The notes beneath the pieces were generated by a model. That model saw nothing but the letters and a program-made list of their open reading frames with translations. It was not told the DNA's origin and did not search any database. From positions 3,060,748 through 3,124,747 of the forward strand of contig FJOG01000003.1 in assembly GCA_900073065.1 (NCBI GenBank): a DNA stretch of 64,000 bases, written 5' to 3'. Of this stretch, positions 1 through 9,339 are shown piece by piece (positions within the stretch are counted from its first letter, which is position 1; each line of letters starts with the position of its first letter). The stretch comes from Phialocephala subalpina. Its lineage: Eukaryota; Ascomycota; Leotiomycetes; Helotiales; Mollisiaceae. A program made the translations under genes and the position numbers.

Positions 1-320
1 AGAGGCAGGCTTGTCTATGAAACAGCCAAAACGTGCCAGTTGGTTTGGAAGCAGCTCAGTCATATCAAAACGATCTTTTGGTATCTATAATCGTTAGTAG
101 GCGTAATGCATGAAAGGGCTGTCCTACCGTTTGATGAACATCACGACCGTCCTCGATGATCTGCCAGAGTTCGGGTACGCTACCAGCACTAGGAAATCGA
201 CCCGACATGCCGATAATAGCTACATCTTTGCTAATGTCTGGGAGTTCATCCCTCATGCTTGTCAGACATGAAATGCTGTCAAATTGTGGGTATATGAACT
301 TACTCTCTCGAGTCACCCAT
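1..320 (-). CDS. 5' end of a non-reducing-type polyketide synthase (partial, ketosynthase N-terminus)
   Basis: Iterative polyketide synthase fragment running off the left edge. Reading the minus strand, a model with exons 320-304, 257-128 and 84-1 (introns of 46 and 43 bp, branch points CTGAC and CTAAC) gives one open frame. It contains the ketosynthase opening DVAIIGMSGRFP, then GRDVHQT joined across the second intron to IPKDRFD, and later GCFIDKP; these are typical of the KS start in fungal non-reducing PKSs. Odd points: such enzymes normally carry a SAT domain of some 350 residues before the KS, but here only about 14 residues precede it. The stretch between DRFD and GCFIDKP is also about seven residues shorter than I expect. 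The catalytic Cys lies outside the window. It may be a SAT-less PKS, a truncated gene or a decaying copy. The start at 320 is inferred; an in-frame ATG at 256 is the alternative. Confidence 0.75.
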
Positions 321-737
321 TGTAAGATTGTTTGTATAAAAACTGATACTCAGAAGATTATCTGCTAGGGCATACGCAAAATCAACAACGGAAAGGCAAA
401 CAAGGAAACACTAGTATCCGCAGAAAATATCAGATTTGGACAAAAATGTGTATGAATTTCTTGGCAACCGGAAAAGACTGAGTATTAATGGGAGTCCGTG
501 GATTTCGAAACCGTGCAGGCTCGCTCATTGTGGAATTCATTTAAGGTTCGGGCCATCTTGACTCGCACTCTGCATCCAATAAGAAACGAGAGTGGACCTC
601 GGGTACGAAACACTTGATGGTACTAAATTTATGAATTCCAAAATGGGCTATGTAAGCATAGATAGTCAAGGGCAGGGCGTTCATCTTCTTTTGCTCGTGA
701 ACTTGACGGTTTGTGGTAGGAAAACAAGGGTGCCAGC
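321..737. other. Spacer between PKS start and F-box remnant
   Basis: No supported gene. The only open frame (541-747, minus) has no recognisable domain and probably represents sequence downstream of the truncated F-box remnant. This spacer and the F-box remnant occupy the place where a SAT domain would be expected for the PKS; I see no SAT motif here. Confidence 0.5.
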
Positions 738-1742
738 TCATCCCCATGGGGCCTTTACCTTCGTATTGCCCACCAATAAGGAAAGCTCAATTTTAGTAAT
801 TTGAGGGCTGACTTTCAGGAACGTAAGAGACTGAGACGGATCGAAATCGTAATAGACAAAAGTCCGTAGTGTGGGGATGTTGCCTCTGGCGGCGGGGAAT
901 TTCACTGGGAATCTGCCACCTCCCATGTTTCGTTGGAGATACAGTGAGTTCAGTAGGCTCTGTAGCAAACCTGGCATAATAGACGGATCTTGCAAACGTA
1001 GGCCATTGAGTGCTAGAGTTGTCAGAACATGAAATCGAATATTTGCCAAGTCCTTGGGGAGTTTGAAATTGCCCTTGGGGATAGCATTGCTGTTCCATAC
1101 TAAAGTCGCTAGGCTCGATGAACAATGTCGAAGGATGCCAACACACTGTTTCGAACCAGTAGTCTTGTCCTCGTAGTGGAAGTCGGTATCAATTGCAAGC
1201 TCTAGGCTGCGAAGTTGGAATTTATCAATGCCCTCTGGCGTTTCGACCTCGCAGACCTCTTCCACTAGAGCACGTTTGAATCTGAGATGCTGCAATAGCA
1301 GGCTGGTAAGGCTTTTCCAAAATGCTGGAGGAGGGTTCGATTCGTCTTGCCAGTCGAGCAGTTGGAAGTGTGAGAAGGTACGTGGGACCCGGGACACTTC
1401 TCCAATCTTCAGTCGCTGGAGGCTCTCTTTAAGTTGCCGCAGCATATCCCAGGATTTGGGGCTGCGGGCCCAGCACGACACTCGCAAATTGTACTGATCG
1501 TGCGAGTTGTCGACAGTCCCTATTGACAAGTGCCAGATTGCTCAAAGGGTTCTTATCGACACGACGAATGATCTCGGCGAGAATCTCGAATGGAAATTTG
1601 AAGAGGGGGCGTCGGAGTAGGGTTGTCTGCCTTCCGGGGCACGGTCGAAGGATAGGGGGAATGGAGGTACGGTATGTAATCTGAAGTCTTCTCTGACGCC
1701 GCGCATGCCTTCAGTGCTCAAATCTCTGTCGGCGTCGTCCAT
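738..1742 (-). pseudogene. F-box / leucine-rich-repeat-like protein, frameshifted
   Basis: Remnant of a fungal F-box family protein (substrate adaptor of SCF ubiquitin ligases). An F-box-like segment, FPFEILAEIIRRVDK followed by LALVNRDCRQLARS and QFASVVL, is read in one frame from about 1630 to 1490. The rest of the protein (ARSPKSWDMLRQLKESLQRL, then Leu-rich repeats such as LRSLELAI and LTTLALNGLRLQDPS) is read in another frame, 738-1529. The two frames overlap and the switch falls near 1475-1495, with no GT...AG pair that could be an intron. I therefore call a frameshift. No ATG precedes the F-box in its own frame, so a spliced first exon near 1742 (MDDADRDLSTEG) is likely, through a possible GT...CAG intron. 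The C-terminal end at 738 is shorter than related proteins. Confidence 0.65.
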
Positions 1743-2688
1743 TTCGTGACCTGCTAATTCGAGTTAGAAATGTTGACTTGAAGATTCTTTAATCGATGGT
1801 AAGGGAGACGAAGCTGGAAATCCTGAAAAGGAAAAGGAATATGATAAGATCCTTGATGTCGAGGATAGAAAGTGAGCAGTTGATTCAATGGGAAAAGCTG
1901 TATCTGCTGGTTCCAGGAGCTGCGCAAACTTGCGCTTGATCGAACTGAAAGTGAGCCAAAATCACTCGTTCAAGCTCGTCTAGGAGGCGTCTAGAATTGT
2001 TGGGCCTGCAATGCCGCCGAGTCCTTTCACTTCGACGTGTCCTTCTAGGCAGGGCTTGTTGGCAGATCAATAGCTCTGATCATAAAGTTTTGATTTCGAA
2101 TTCAATGCTCGTTGGTTTGTTATGAAGAGACGAAACGCGACCGCGTTTTGGGCTTCTTTTGATGCTAGTCCTAAATCGGACAAGCTCAATATCAATCTCT
2201 TTCCCCAGGTTTCCAACCTCAACACATGCATTTCATACACCCGACTCACATTATTGCCTATGTTTTCCTTTCTCGAGATCTTCGATTCCAAGAACATCTG
2301 CACCAAGTCATTGTTTTCGTCCGATTAATGCCCCTTATGTCTCAATAGCTATCGGAACTTTCGATAACGTTAAGCCGGCCTTCTTCACGTAAAATACCAT
2401 CTCTCTCATGACCTCGAGCCTCGATAGCCTCTATGCAGGCCTGCCGTCAGCTTTACCCCCAGATTAGGTAACTGCGGGTGATTATGCCAGCTTGTCATGC
2501 TCTCTCAGAGTATGAAACCTCATTGGCTTCTGGATCCGACCACGAAGGCTCGGTACGTTGTTGCTTACTTGATGTAAGCGAAATCGTCTCGATCGTCCAG
2601 ACCTAATTTGATAGCACTTCTTGTATAAATATCTAGCAAGTCGCCATTTTCGTCTTCACACTCCGAAGTCAAAGGTAGATCTTCCATC
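1743..2688. other. Intergenic region upstream of the GMC oxidoreductase
   Basis: No supported gene. Short frames on both strands show no domain or codon pattern of interest. The right end carries the core promoter of the GMC gene. Confidence 0.5.
2623..2630 (+). promoter_or_regulatory. TATA box of the GMC oxidoreductase gene
   Basis: TATAAATA lies 59 bp before the ATG at 2689, in an otherwise moderate-GC stretch. The position suits a TATA element with a short 5' leader. This is a sequence match only. Confidence 0.5.
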
Positions 2689-4616
2689 ATGCAGTCTATT
2701 CCTCCCGCGGACTTGACACCGAGTCATCCTCCGGATACATCATCAATTTCTTCTCTATCAGACAGCTATAATTTCATTGTTATTGGAGGCGGTACCGCTG
2801 GCCTCTGCCTGGCTGCCAGATTGACAGAAGATCCTTATACGAAGGTGTTGGTCCTTGAAGCAGGGGCAAACAAGCTGGAGGACCCCAAAATCTTGACTCC
2901 TGGTCTGGGGTGGTCTCTCTACGATGATCCAGAGTACGATTGGTGTCTCGAGACTGTACCACAGGTAAATTCCTGTTCCCTATTCGAACTTCCACAGTAC
3001 TGACATTTCCACAGCAAGAGCTCAATGGTCGAATTATCCCTCATCAGCGAGGGAAAGTGCTTGGGGGCAGCAGCGGCCTCTACCAATTACAGATGGTTTA
3101 CAGCTCCCAAACAGCAGTCGATGGATGGGAAAATATGGGTAATCCTGGTTGGAACTGGAAGAGCATGGTGCCATATTTCCAGAAATTCCACACCCACCAC
3201 CCTCCTGGGCCGGGCGAGATGGTGAACGAGATTCGCCAGTTTGCCTATCAAGACGAGGCTGTTGAGTCTAGCGAAGGTCCAGTGCAAACCTCGTACAGCG
3301 AGACGACAGAAATCGACAAGGATTGGTATGAAACCTGGAAAAAGATCATGACTGGTTTGGGATACGACCACGACGATCTAGGAGGATTCACCCAACCTAC
3401 AGCTATCGATCCCAAGACTAGGACCCGGAGCTTTGCTGGCTCGGCCTTTTACTCAGCAGATATCTCTTCACGTCCAAATTTGCGTCTCATTACGGAAGCG
3501 CTTGTTGAGAAAGTCGTGTTCAATCAAGGCACATACGTCACTGCTTCCGGGGTACGCTTCTTATCAAAATCTGGAGAACAGGTGACGGTTAAGGCAGCGA
3601 AGGAAGTCATCATATCCGCGGGGTCCTTGAAGTCCCCACAGATCCTGGAACTCTCGGGTATCGGCGATGCGAAGCTCCTGAAGCAACACGGAATTGATGT
3701 TGTGATCGACAATCCGAACGTGGGCGAGAACCTACAAGACCACCAGTTAATTCCAGTATCATTCGAAGTCGTGGATGGCGTCCAGACTAGCGATGCAGTA
3801 GCACGAGACCCGAAGATCTTCGAGTCCCTTCTCGCGATGTACGACAAAAATCGCTCAGGTCCTCTCGGGCACAACGTTATCGACGCTTCAACGTTCCGTC
3901 TACCGGAAACTTTCGGTTTACAAGGAGCCGAATTCATTCCCTCACTTCTGAAAGAGGTTGCCCCTCACCCAGCAAGCGAGGCAGAGGAACTGAGGAATCG
4001 GATCACAGCTAAACTTCTTTCTTCATGCACAGTCCAGCACTCCCTCGCAAAAGCCGGCTTCAACATTGGCAAATATTCCAAGATCACCGACATGATGACG
4101 AACAAAATGCCAGGCGACTATTTCAGCATCCTCATTGCTCTCAATCATCCCTTCACTCGAGGCAATATCCATATTGCGTCTTCGTCGCCGGATGATCCGC
4201 CACGCATCGACCCCAAGTATCTTTCCCATCCGATGGACCTCGAGCTGCTAGCCAGGCATGTCCAATTCTTGTCAACTCTCATCTCAACAGAACCGTTCTC
4301 CAAGCACTTGAAGCCAAATGGACGTCGCATCCCATCTGATGCATTTACCAACGGCACTCCGACCTTGGATGAAGCGAAAAAGATTTGTAGAGACCAGATG
4401 ATTTCAAATTACCATCCTGCAGGATCTTGTATGATGGGCAAGAAGGAGATGGGCGGTGTTGTGGATGAGAGACTGCGAGTGCATGGGGTGAAGAATCTGA
4501 GAGTCGTGGATGCGAGTGTATTCCCATTAATGCCGAGAGGAAATATCATTACGAGTGTATATGCAACTGCTGAGAGAGCTGCTGATCTGATAAAGGAGGA
4601 TTGGCGGGGTAAATGA
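2689..4616 (+). CDS. GMC-family FAD oxidoreductase (choline dehydrogenase / glucose oxidase type)
   Basis: Flavin enzyme of the glucose-methanol-choline family that oxidises an alcohol substrate. Exons 2689-2964 and 3015-4616, one 50-bp intron, give 625 aa, the normal family size. Residues 33-38 form the FAD-binding GGGTAG loop (preceded by FIVIG). The GMC signature 1 region is seen just after the intron as RGKVLGGSSG. The C-terminus carries NYHPAGSC with the catalytic His, and MPRGNIITSVYA where the second catalytic His/Asn sits (Asn here). There is no signal peptide, so it is probably intracellular, unlike secreted glucose oxidases. GMC enzymes of this kind are common in fungal polyketide clusters, and here a PKS start and a Zn2Cys6 regulator flank it. 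The substrate cannot be told from the sequence. A TATA box lies 59 bp upstream. Confidence 0.95.
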
Positions 4617-4949
4617 AACGCCAGTGGTTCAGTGTTGGTTGACCTTGATTCATCGGGGAAGCTAGTCAAGTTCACAAAATTGGAACTTTTTCATGCCTGA
4701 AACACCCCAATATTTCAATTTTCAGACCCGCTTACTAGCTCTTGATGTCTATGTAGTTACTCTAGCAATCTAGCAAAGCCACTTTTCTAGGCCGCGGATC
4801 TAACCAATGTCATCACGTGAAGCCTGTCTCCCACAGCCGAGGTCGTTCGCTTCTTGAACTTCTTTGATATTCTTCACATTAACCTTCACGTCAATTATAT
4901 CCAACTTCGAGCACTCGAGGACTCGTCGTCCAAGGCAACCATTGCAGCC
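4617..4949. other. Spacer between GMC gene and transcription factor
   Basis: 333 bp holding the 3' UTR of the GMC gene and the promoter of the regulator. No other gene is seen. Confidence 0.5.
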
Positions 4950-6771
4950 ATGCCTAGACCAGCCCCAGAAAACTGTAAGCATCACAGCGAATCCGTGAAG
5001 CTGATTGCTGATTGCTGATTGTCTGACAGCATGGTTCGTTATCAACAATGTCCTTGATCTCCTGGCAATCAACTGACATTGCCCAAGCTCAACCTGCAGA
5101 AAGCGCAAAATGAAATGTAATCTTGATAAAAATACTTCAAATACGTTCTAAGAGCTCACTGACCAGTACTCCAGGTGATGGTGCACTGCCAGTTTGTCAG
5201 AACTGCCAAAAATCGAGACGCCCTTGTGCACGATCACGTGAAGCACGGCCAAAATATATCATTCATGCTGCTGATCCGGACCTTCAAAGTGGGTTCCAAT
5301 GTCGGACGATATCCAGGGTTATTTGATCCACAGAAGACCTATTGACAAGCTTCGTAGGGTCTATCTTCGAGGCTCAAGAACAACCGAACCCGAACGGGAA
5401 GCACAATGAGAAGGCTCAGCTGCCAAAAGCTCCATCGAGTGCCTCCAGCTCGCCATCCGCTGCTCTCGAAGACCCACTGATTGCTAGTATCTTTCGGCAT
5501 TATATCGATGTTCTTGCGCCTTGGTATGATCTCAATGATGCTCAGAATATGTTCGGAACGATCGTCCCTTTACGTGCTCTCAGCAATACGATCCTATTCA
5601 AGGCACTCGTTGCATTCTCAGCACGTCATTTGAACAGGACTCGAAAGATCTCACACGAAATGGGCACTCTCTATCACGGCTCGTGCGTCGAGGAGCTTCT
5701 AGACGTATTGAATGATACTTCTCTCGCGCTGCAGGAGGACTATCTAGCCGCAACATGTCTACTTCGATCATATGAAATCTTAAATGGTACGGAAAGTCTT
5801 CTAGAATCGGACGTTCGTCAACTAACTAGCATAGGTGACATGAGGCGACATCAGAACCATCTCCTTGGAGCTTACTCCTTTGCAACGAACAGTCCGATCA
5901 ACCTCACCGTTCGCGGTCTCGCTCAAGCAGGAACGTGGAACTATTTGCGCGAGGAAATCACAGTAGCTCTCGAGTCTCGTCGGCCAGTACGATTGAGCGC
6001 CGGCTTCCATTTTGTCCCAGAGGAGATTATGGCCGATGACAAGTGGGCAAATTACATAACCTTCATCCTGGCAAAGACAATCAACTTCTGTTTCTCCGAT
6101 GCGACCAATGAAGATGAGCAGGAGCGGACAAACCATTGGCGCAAAATAGTTGAAGAAGTCTCATCGTGGCGTCAGAACTTGCCTGTCGCCTTCCACCCGT
6201 TTTCAACGGCTCTAAAACCTGGGAATGTGTTCCCGTCGATATGGCTCCTGAGACCTTGGCACGGTAAGTTTTTCGCGTCTCGATAGTTGATGCGCGACAG
6301 TGTGCTGATTTCATTGTCCTAGTCGCTGCCGAGCAATACTGTTCCGTGACAGAAATCCTCTTAGAGCTATCTCGGCTCTCCTCCTTTACAGCACCAGCAA
6401 CCCCATCCGAAACCAATAGTATTAATGACACGATTCTCTGTCACGCGGTGAAGATCTGTGCATTGGCGTATACCAATGATGATGTCTCCGCACGAGTCAA
6501 TGCATTTGGACCTCTTGCATTCTGTAAGGAGCACACGATTTCATACATGCTTCTCCGTCCCTTTGCTGACTGGACCACAGGCGGCCGATTCCTGATCGAG
6601 GATGCCCATCGCGATGCATTGATTCTGATGCTGAGAGAGATCAGCAAACCTACCGGATGGCCAGTGGCTCCTATTGTTCAAGATCTGCAAAGACATTGGG
6701 AGGAAGATGACAAATTACCTGCGATTGTCACATCGGAGACGACTGGACTCAACCGCGGTGTTTCTGTTTGA
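4950..6771 (+). CDS. Zn2Cys6 (Gal4-type) transcription factor
   Basis: Probable pathway regulator. Six exons: 4950-4974, 5030-5033, 5088-5116, 5175-5288, 5334-6263 and 6323-6771. They total 1551 nt, which is 516 aa plus a stop. The binuclear zinc cluster sits at residues 10-37 with exact C-x2-C-x6-C-x6-C-x2-C-x6-C spacing (CSTC RKRKMK C, then CQNC QKSRRP C). It is complete only when a 4-nt exon (CATG) is included: that exon supplies most of the codon for the first Cys. Introns are 45-59 bp, most with good branch points. The rest is the fungal regulator middle region (EDPLIASIFRHYIDVLAPWYDLND, then a helical ARHL segment). It lies 333 bp downstream of the GMC gene on the same strand and converges with the dioxygenase gene, a layout that fits a cluster-specific regulator. 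No target promoter motif was established. Confidence 0.9.
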
Positions 6772-6801
6772 TGTATGAGGACTCTGTACCAACTAAACTA
6801 C

Positions 6802-7889
6802 TCAAAAGGCTACATCCAGACGCTCTTGCTGATTGAAATCATAAGCGTTACCGTACGCACCCTTCAGGTATCTATCTAAAATCTCCTTTTCTGGAAGGTA
6901 CGTCCCCTGAACTTGAAGCTTCGAATGAATTTTCTCTAACTCAGGCCTCAGCTCCTCAGCGAAATTGATTTCCATTGGATTCCTATACCAAGGCGCAAAA
7001 TGGATCATCGCAAGCATGACCCTGACATCCTTCGAGAAGTTCGGCATCCCACCGTGCCACAACCTCAGATCGCGCACGATCAGACTTCCCTTTTTCATAA
7101 CTGGCTGACTCGGAGGTCGAGCCTCTCTCTGTCTTTCAAGGAAGTCCTTCTTGATTCTGCCACTTGCTCGCTCACCGTGCTCGCCTTCTTGTGCCTCCTT
7201 CCCGAACTTATGAGTCCCAAGCCAGACTTCTGTACTCCCATTCTCGGGCGTCATATCTATCAATGGGACATTGACCACCAACGCGAAAGGAGAGCCAGGA
7301 TGCAAGAAATCCGCATCACTGTGCGTAGGCTGTGCTGTTGGAGGGCTTTCGGGAGTGGGCGGCAACGCAGAATTGCCGGACATGAATGAGAGTCGAGGTC
7401 TGGGACCTAGGACTGAGGATGTGACATGGATTGCGAGTGGGTTGAGGAAGATTTCCTTGTCGAAGTATTGACGGGTCATTGGGGGATCCTGTTGGATGTT
7501 CCTTCATGTCATCAACATCAGCCTCTATCACTTTACTTCAAAGATAGAAGGAAGTCTTACCCTTTGTTATAGTTATACGGACTATTATCACCCGCAGATG
7601 CTAACGTCAACGCATCCGGCACCATCCTTTTGTTCAAAGTATCAAGCTTGGCATGCGAGATGGCGTTCTCGAGGACGACGAGACCATCGTGATGCAAGGC
7701 TCGATTTGCAAGCTCGAGGTTCTTCCATGTCAGAGTGCCAGAGGACTTCTCTTCGGGAGTCACATTGACCACGTGAGGGAATGAGGCACTGTTGGAAGAG
7801 GAAGTTGATGCTGCTCGTCTTGAGGCGGTGATCAGTCTGAGAGGAGAACGGATGAAAGTTTTGGATCTGGGGAGAGTTGATGCAAACAT
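6802..7889 (-). CDS. Phytanoyl-CoA dioxygenase (PhyH) family Fe(II)/2-oxoglutarate oxygenase
   Basis: Non-heme iron dioxygenase expected to hydroxylate or otherwise oxidise a small molecule using 2-oxoglutarate. Exons 7889-7561 and 7501-6802, with a 59-bp intron (GTAAGA...AAG), give 342 aa. The iron ligands are visible as the HSD of QPTHSDADFLHPGS and the His of LRLWHGGMPNFS. A conserved strand, VPLIDMTPENGSTEVWLGTH, lies between them. The first 30 residues are basic and Ser-rich (RSKTFIRSPLRLITASRRAAS), a plausible mitochondrial presequence, which is unusual for a cluster enzyme. It converges with the Zn2Cys6 gene, with only 30 bp between their stops. PhyH enzymes are common tailoring enzymes in fungal polyketide and meroterpenoid clusters, so membership of the neighbouring cluster is plausible but not proven. 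The substrate is unknown. Confidence 0.93.
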
Positions 7890-8539
7890 TGTTTCGAAAG
7901 ATGATGGAAGTCAAGATGAGGAACTAATCTGGCTCGACTTGGGACATTTGGATACTTTTATATCCTTTTCGCGTCTGGGTCGATATTCAAGTGGCAGTGA
8001 GGAAGGAGCAAAAGTAGTTAGCATAGGCGAAAGACTAACTGCTTTGGGCTGGTTGCCGAGAATATCAGTACCCCGCTTCAAGTCTATGGCCACAGAAAAC
8101 ATAAAAACAGAAAGTTCAACCCAAAATCCTCATTCGCCTCCCATCAATCTTCACTCGGCACACAAACAGTCAGGGTCCTTGTCCAAAAGCTCCTCTTTCT
8201 CCACATATACCTCTCCAGACCTCACAACCTGCCTCATAACGAAGTAGAGTGATTTCGAGACGAGGAACGGGAAAAACAACGTGCTGGGGCGGAATTGGTG
8301 CAAGCCATGTCAATGCAAGCCGATGAAGTAGGGGCCCCGGTAACGGTCCAGACGAATAGAAGAGGAGATGGCATTGTGTGCTATTGTGTGCTATCATGTG
8401 CTATTCGGGGGTCTGACATTATCTCAAAGACAAATGAACGTGGCTGAGTTATTTGAAAGCACCACCACCTCGCCGCAGCTACCTTTCACCAAGTCCCAAA
8501 TTATACCAAAACCGATGAATGTTTGTTGCCAAGCCGACC
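7890..8539. other. Intergenic region between the dioxygenase and the lectin-like gene
   Basis: No gene supported. Near 8371-8406 there is a short run of imperfect repeats of TGTGCTAT. The region contains the promoter of the dioxygenase (minus) and the 3' UTR of the lectin-like gene. Confidence 0.5.
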
Positions 8540-9339
8540 TCAGAAGCTTCCCGAATACGCAACTCTATCTTTCCATTCAAATAGCGATGGCTTCTGCACC
8601 AGGCAGGAGCCTTTTTCATAATCGGCGTACGCTACACTCAAGGCGTCGTTGCTGCCTTCCTTCTGGAAGTAGACTCTGATCGCTTTGTTGCCACAGATCG
8701 CAGCAAGTGGCGATGAGCGTGCAGATATGTACCTTTTCTTGTCGAATGCCGACGGTGTCAGGGTCGCCGCGGTGGCTTTCGGGTCTTTTGGGTCATATCG
8801 AGACCACTCTAATGGCTTCCCGGCTTTAAGGTGGTCGAAACGGTGAGTGGCGCAAAGCTCACGAACGTGTCGGTCGGGTGATGTCGATCTAAAGAATAAT
8901 CAGTACGGACTTTTATGAATGTCTTAAGAGGTCAAGGGCCGAGCTCCCGAAGAGCTCGATGCTCTGCACAAAGACATATTCAGGGGGGTTTGAATGTACC
9001 CGTCTGCATCAGTCACTGGGCCCTTCTGGATATAGTACAAGCGAAACTATGAAGCATTAGTAGGCGGCTCTCGTAAATGTATAAACTAGTACGTACATTG
9101 ACCTCGTGTGCTTTTGATTCATGATGGTACATGATCAGAGCAAGTTGTCCTTCATACGCAACAATGTTGCCTTTCTTGTCTGCTGAAATGGCGTTGTGGA
9201 GTGTGTATTGGGCTTCTGGGCTTTTGCTCTCTGGGCCTTCAAAGTTGAGCCAGCTCACAAGTCCATCCTTATCTGTGTAAATGATGGCAGAGAAGTCTTT
9301 GAAGTTGACAGCAAGTGCGTTGGTGGGGCAAGGAGCCAT
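8540..9339 (-). CDS. Small fungal fucose-lectin-like protein
   Basis: Three exons, 9339-9097, 9046-9000 and 8888-8540 (introns 50 and 111 bp, branch points CTAAT and CTGAT), give a 639-nt reading frame of 212 aa. The protein has alternating segments typical of beta-propeller sugar-binding proteins: LAVNFKDFSAIIYTDKDG, AYEGQLALIMYHHE, then FRLYYIQKGPV and near the end SSPLAAICGNKAIRVYFQKEG. The IRVYFQ-type strand after a small-residue turn resembles Aleuria-type fucose-specific lectins. It is shorter than the six-bladed lectins (around 310 aa), and no signal peptide is seen. The role could be recognition of fucosylated glycans in defence or host contact, but binding residues could not be confirmed. 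A divergent, partial or repurposed propeller is also possible. The model depends on the inferred 111-bp intron. Confidence 0.65.

Noticed and set aside
2940..3014. In-frame N-terminal extension of the second GMC exon
   Set aside because: It runs through the intron; the GTAAAT...CAG splice joins the two exons in phase and restores the family sequence.
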